A stretch of 6,494 bases of DNA from NCBI GenBank assembly GCA_017577565.1, contig PKRH01000157.1, forward strand, positions 1-6,494, given 5' to 3'. The number at the start of each line of letters is the position of its first letter. Within the stretch, counting starts at the first letter, position 1. Under the pieces are notes generated by a model. That model was not told the origin of the DNA. It made no database searches and worked only from the letters and a program-made list of their open reading frames with translations. This document shows, one piece after another, positions 5,350-6,494 of the stretch. The translations under genes were made by a program, and so were the position numbers. Source of the stretch: Thermoanaerobacterales bacterium (lineage in GTDB: Bacteria; Actinomycetota; Acidimicrobiia; Acidimicrobiales; JACDCH01).

Positions 5350-6494
5350 GCATGGAGGCTCCCGTCCCCGCTCCCGCACCGGTCGGGCGCTCCCGGGCCC
5401 GGCTCCGGGCCGGGGGCGCGCTGGTCGCCCTCGTCGCCCTGCTCGGCGGCGTGCCGGCGGTGCTCGTCCGCCTGGGCACGTGGCCGATCACCGGCGTGCC
5501 CACCGCCGACCAGCTCCGCGACCTGCCCTCGACGATGCTCACCGACGGCGCCGTCCTCGGCCTCGTCACCGTGCTGCTGTGGGCGCTGTGGGCGGTCTTC
5601 GCGCTGAGCGTCGTGGTCGAGGTGGCCGCCCAGCTCCGCCGCCGCCGGCGCCGCCGGCGTGCGGGCGAGGTCCCGCCGGCGGCCGACGGTGACCGGCCCC
5701 GCCGGCTCGGCGGTCCCGTCCAGGGGCTCGCCCGCTACCTCGTCGGGTCGCTGATGATGAGCGCCGCGCCCGTCCTCACCTTGGGGCGGGCGCTCCCGGC
5801 CGGCGCGGCGACGCCCGCGACGACGGCGGTCGAGGTCGAGGCGCCGGCCGAGGCCGCCGCGGTGGTCGAGGTGGTCGACGTGGTCGACGACACCGGCCCC
5901 GACCGGCCCGCCGCGCCGGAGGTCGTCATCGTCGAGCGGGGCGACACGGCCTGGTCGCTCGCCGAGCGGCACCTGGGCGACGGCGCCCGCTGGCGGGAGA
6001 TCTGGGAGGCCAACCGCGACCGCGCCCAGCCCGACGGCCGCACGTGGGCCGACCCCGGCGAGGACGTCCGCCCGGGGTGGGTCCTGCACCTCCCCACCGG
6101 TGGCGCCGGCGCGGCGGAGCCCGCCCTGCCGGCGGCGGCCGACCCGGCGCCCGCCGAGGCCGGCCCGCCGCAGGCGCTCGCCGGACGGCCGGGGGCCGTG
6201 CCGTCCGAGGTCGTGGTCCAGCCCGGTGACAACTTCTGGGACCTGGCCGAGGGCCAGCTGGCGGCGGCCTGGGGCCGGGCGCCGGCGGACGGCGAGGTCG
6301 TCGACCACTGGCAGGCGCTCATCGAGGCCAACCGGGACGCGCTCGTCCGCCCCGGCGACCCCGACCTCATCCACCCCGGCCACATCAATGTCCTGCGCCA
6401 CGCGGCCAAGCTCGGCGAGGTCACCGTCGGGCTGCTGACCGACAAGGCGATCGCCAGCTACAAGCGGCTGCCGCACATGACGTACGAGCAGCGC
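5346..6494 (+). CDS. Membrane-anchored two-LysM protein, open at the window end, with a nucleotidyltransferase-like tail
   Basis: GTG at 5346 overlaps the preceding stop as GTGA, and a weak GGGAA (5332-5336) precedes it. The frame stays open for 383 codons to the window edge. Three membrane segments are likely (about 24-42, 68-95, 130-147), with a run of eight arginines (98-105) in the loop after the second. A Val/Glu/Ala linker follows (161-183). LysM domain 1 is at 192-250 (VERGDTAWSLAERHLGDG... PGWVLHLP) and LysM 2 begins at 288 (VQPGDNFWDLAEGQL... EANRD). Related actinobacterial proteins next to tad genes have this layout, often with a C-terminal BTAD regulator domain; they bind peptidoglycan. 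Here the second LysM, at DPDLIHPGH (338-346), continues as INVLRHAAKLGE... GLLTDKAIASYKRLP, which resembles a cytidylyltransferase. This may be a fusion or an assembly join. There are no lysines in residues 1-346 but three in the last 37. Confidence 0.8.
   Translation, partial: MSMEAPVPAPAPVGRSRARLRAGGALVALVALLGGVPAVLVRLGTWPITGVPTADQLRDLPSTMLTDGAVLGLVTVLLWALWAVFALSVVVEVAAQLRRRRRRRRAGEVPPAADGDRPRRLGGPVQGLARYLVGSLMMSAAPVLTLGRALPAGAATPATTAVEVEAPAEAAAVVEVVDVVDDTGPDRPAAPEVVIVERGDTAWSLAERHLGDGARWREIWEANRDRAQPDGRTWADPGEDVRPGWVLHLPTGGAGAAEPALPAAADPAPAEAGPPQALAGRPGAVPSEVVVQPGDNFWDLAEGQLAAAWGRAPADGEVVDHWQALIEANRDALVRPGDPDLIHPGHINVLRHAAKLGEVTVGLLTDKAIASYKRLPHMTYEQR
5637..5660 (+). repeat. CGC/CGG run encoding eight arginines
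   Basis: Eight consecutive arginine codons (residues 98-105 of the LysM protein) follow the second membrane helix. By the positive-inside rule this loop would be cytoplasmic. It is a low-complexity tract prone to length change. Confidence 0.7.
5862..5888 (+). repeat. Three tandem 9-base units GTGGTCGA(G/C)
   Basis: GTGGTCGAG, GTGGTCGAC and GTGGTCGAC follow each other exactly and encode VVE-VVD-VVD (residues 173-181) in the linker between the membrane part and LysM 1. The unit is a multiple of three, so slippage would keep the frame. The repeat is probably just a flexible or extended acidic linker. Confidence 0.8.
6363..6494 (+). other. Cytidylyltransferase-like segment (PntC/AepX-associated type), N-terminal part only
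   Basis: This segment is read in frame with the LysM protein. DLIHPGH (6363-6383) carries the HxGH nucleotide-binding signature of the cytidylyltransferase superfamily. INVLRHAAKLGE, GLLTDKAIASYKRLP (residues 362-376) and MTYEQR follow. I recognise this run from 2-aminoethylphosphonate cytidylyltransferases and from the nucleotidyltransferase domain joined to phosphoenolpyruvate mutase (AepX). These usually begin with a strand such as VYVGMSAD just before L-I-H-P-G-H. Here that first strand is absent and LysM sequence stands in its place. The segment is cut by the window edge, so its completeness cannot be judged. G+C drops to about 67% over 6384-6494 against about 78% in the 114 bases before, but third positions remain G or C in 36 of 37 codons. 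Confidence 0.65.

Noticed and set aside
5352..5354. ATG at 5352 as alternative start of the LysM protein
   Set aside because: It is possible, but GTG 5346 keeps the overlap used across the operon and has the better distance to GGGAA. The product differs by only two residues.
6363..6494. A phosphonate biosynthesis gene cluster beginning here
   Set aside because: Only about 44 residues of a cytidylyltransferase-like domain are visible, without its own start or first strand, and nothing else in the window belongs to phosphonate metabolism.
1..6494. tRNA, rRNA, CRISPR array, insertion sequence, riboswitch or attachment site
   Set aside because: Apart from the 34-base gap the whole window is occupied by protein-coding genes. 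I saw no repeat-spacer pattern, terminal inverted repeats, transposase motifs or cloverleaf sequence.
1..6494. Absence of prepilin peptidase and secretin genes as evidence of a defective system
   Set aside because: A secretin is not expected in a monoderm actinobacterium, and the peptidase is often encoded elsewhere or upstream of tadZ, outside this window.

Overview
This window is a very GC-rich stretch (about three-quarters G+C by eye, third codon positions almost all G or C) carrying nearly all of a Tad/Flp-type (type IVc) pilus operon on the + strand. The gene set suggests a high-GC actinobacterium (Actinomycetota), perhaps near the Acidimicrobiia. It includes a TadZ-like protein with a degenerate P-loop, TadA/TadB/TadC, a short Flp pilin, three small TadE/TadG-like proteins, and a membrane protein with LysM domains directly after them, and it lacks a secretin gene. 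The taxonomic placement is an inference from gene content and base composition.

Layout. 1-31 is the last codons of an upstream gene, possibly the SAF-domain/CpaB-like gene usual at this place. Then come tadZ-like (33-839), tadA/cpaF ATPase (836-2185), tadB (2182-3012), tadC (3009-3902), a 34-base gap holding the strongest ribosome-binding site, flp pilin (3937-4125), a TadE-like gene (about 4122-4517), a second TadE-like gene (4514-4945), a TadG-like gene (4942-5349), and a membrane-anchored two-LysM protein (5346 to the window end, open). Except at the two ends of the gap before flp, each junction downstream of tadZ is a 4-base stop/start overlap (GTGA, and CTGA in one case), so the genes look co-transcribed and translationally coupled. 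There is no room for an internal promoter or terminator except the 34-base gap.

How the parts work together. TadZ would localise the machine, TadA hexamers would hydrolyse ATP to drive the TadB/TadC inner-membrane platform, Flp would be processed by a prepilin peptidase not in this window and polymerised, and the TadE/TadG-like proteins would be minor pseudopilins or envelope-anchored accessory proteins. The LysM protein could tie the apparatus to peptidoglycan.

The most unusual point is at the right edge. Within the second LysM domain the reading frame passes, at the motif DLIHPGH (6363-6383), into what looks like the start of a phosphonate-type cytidylyltransferase (the PntC / AepX-associated family, with HPGH and GLLTDKAIASYKRLP). 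The LysM C-terminus and the nucleotidyltransferase N-terminus both plausibly contain D-L-I-H-P-G. This is therefore either a real in-frame gene fusion through short homology or an assembly misjoin at about 20 shared bases. A second notable point is that the first TadE-like gene has no ATG, GTG or TTG at a sensible place and appears to start at a CTG overlapping the flp stop codon.
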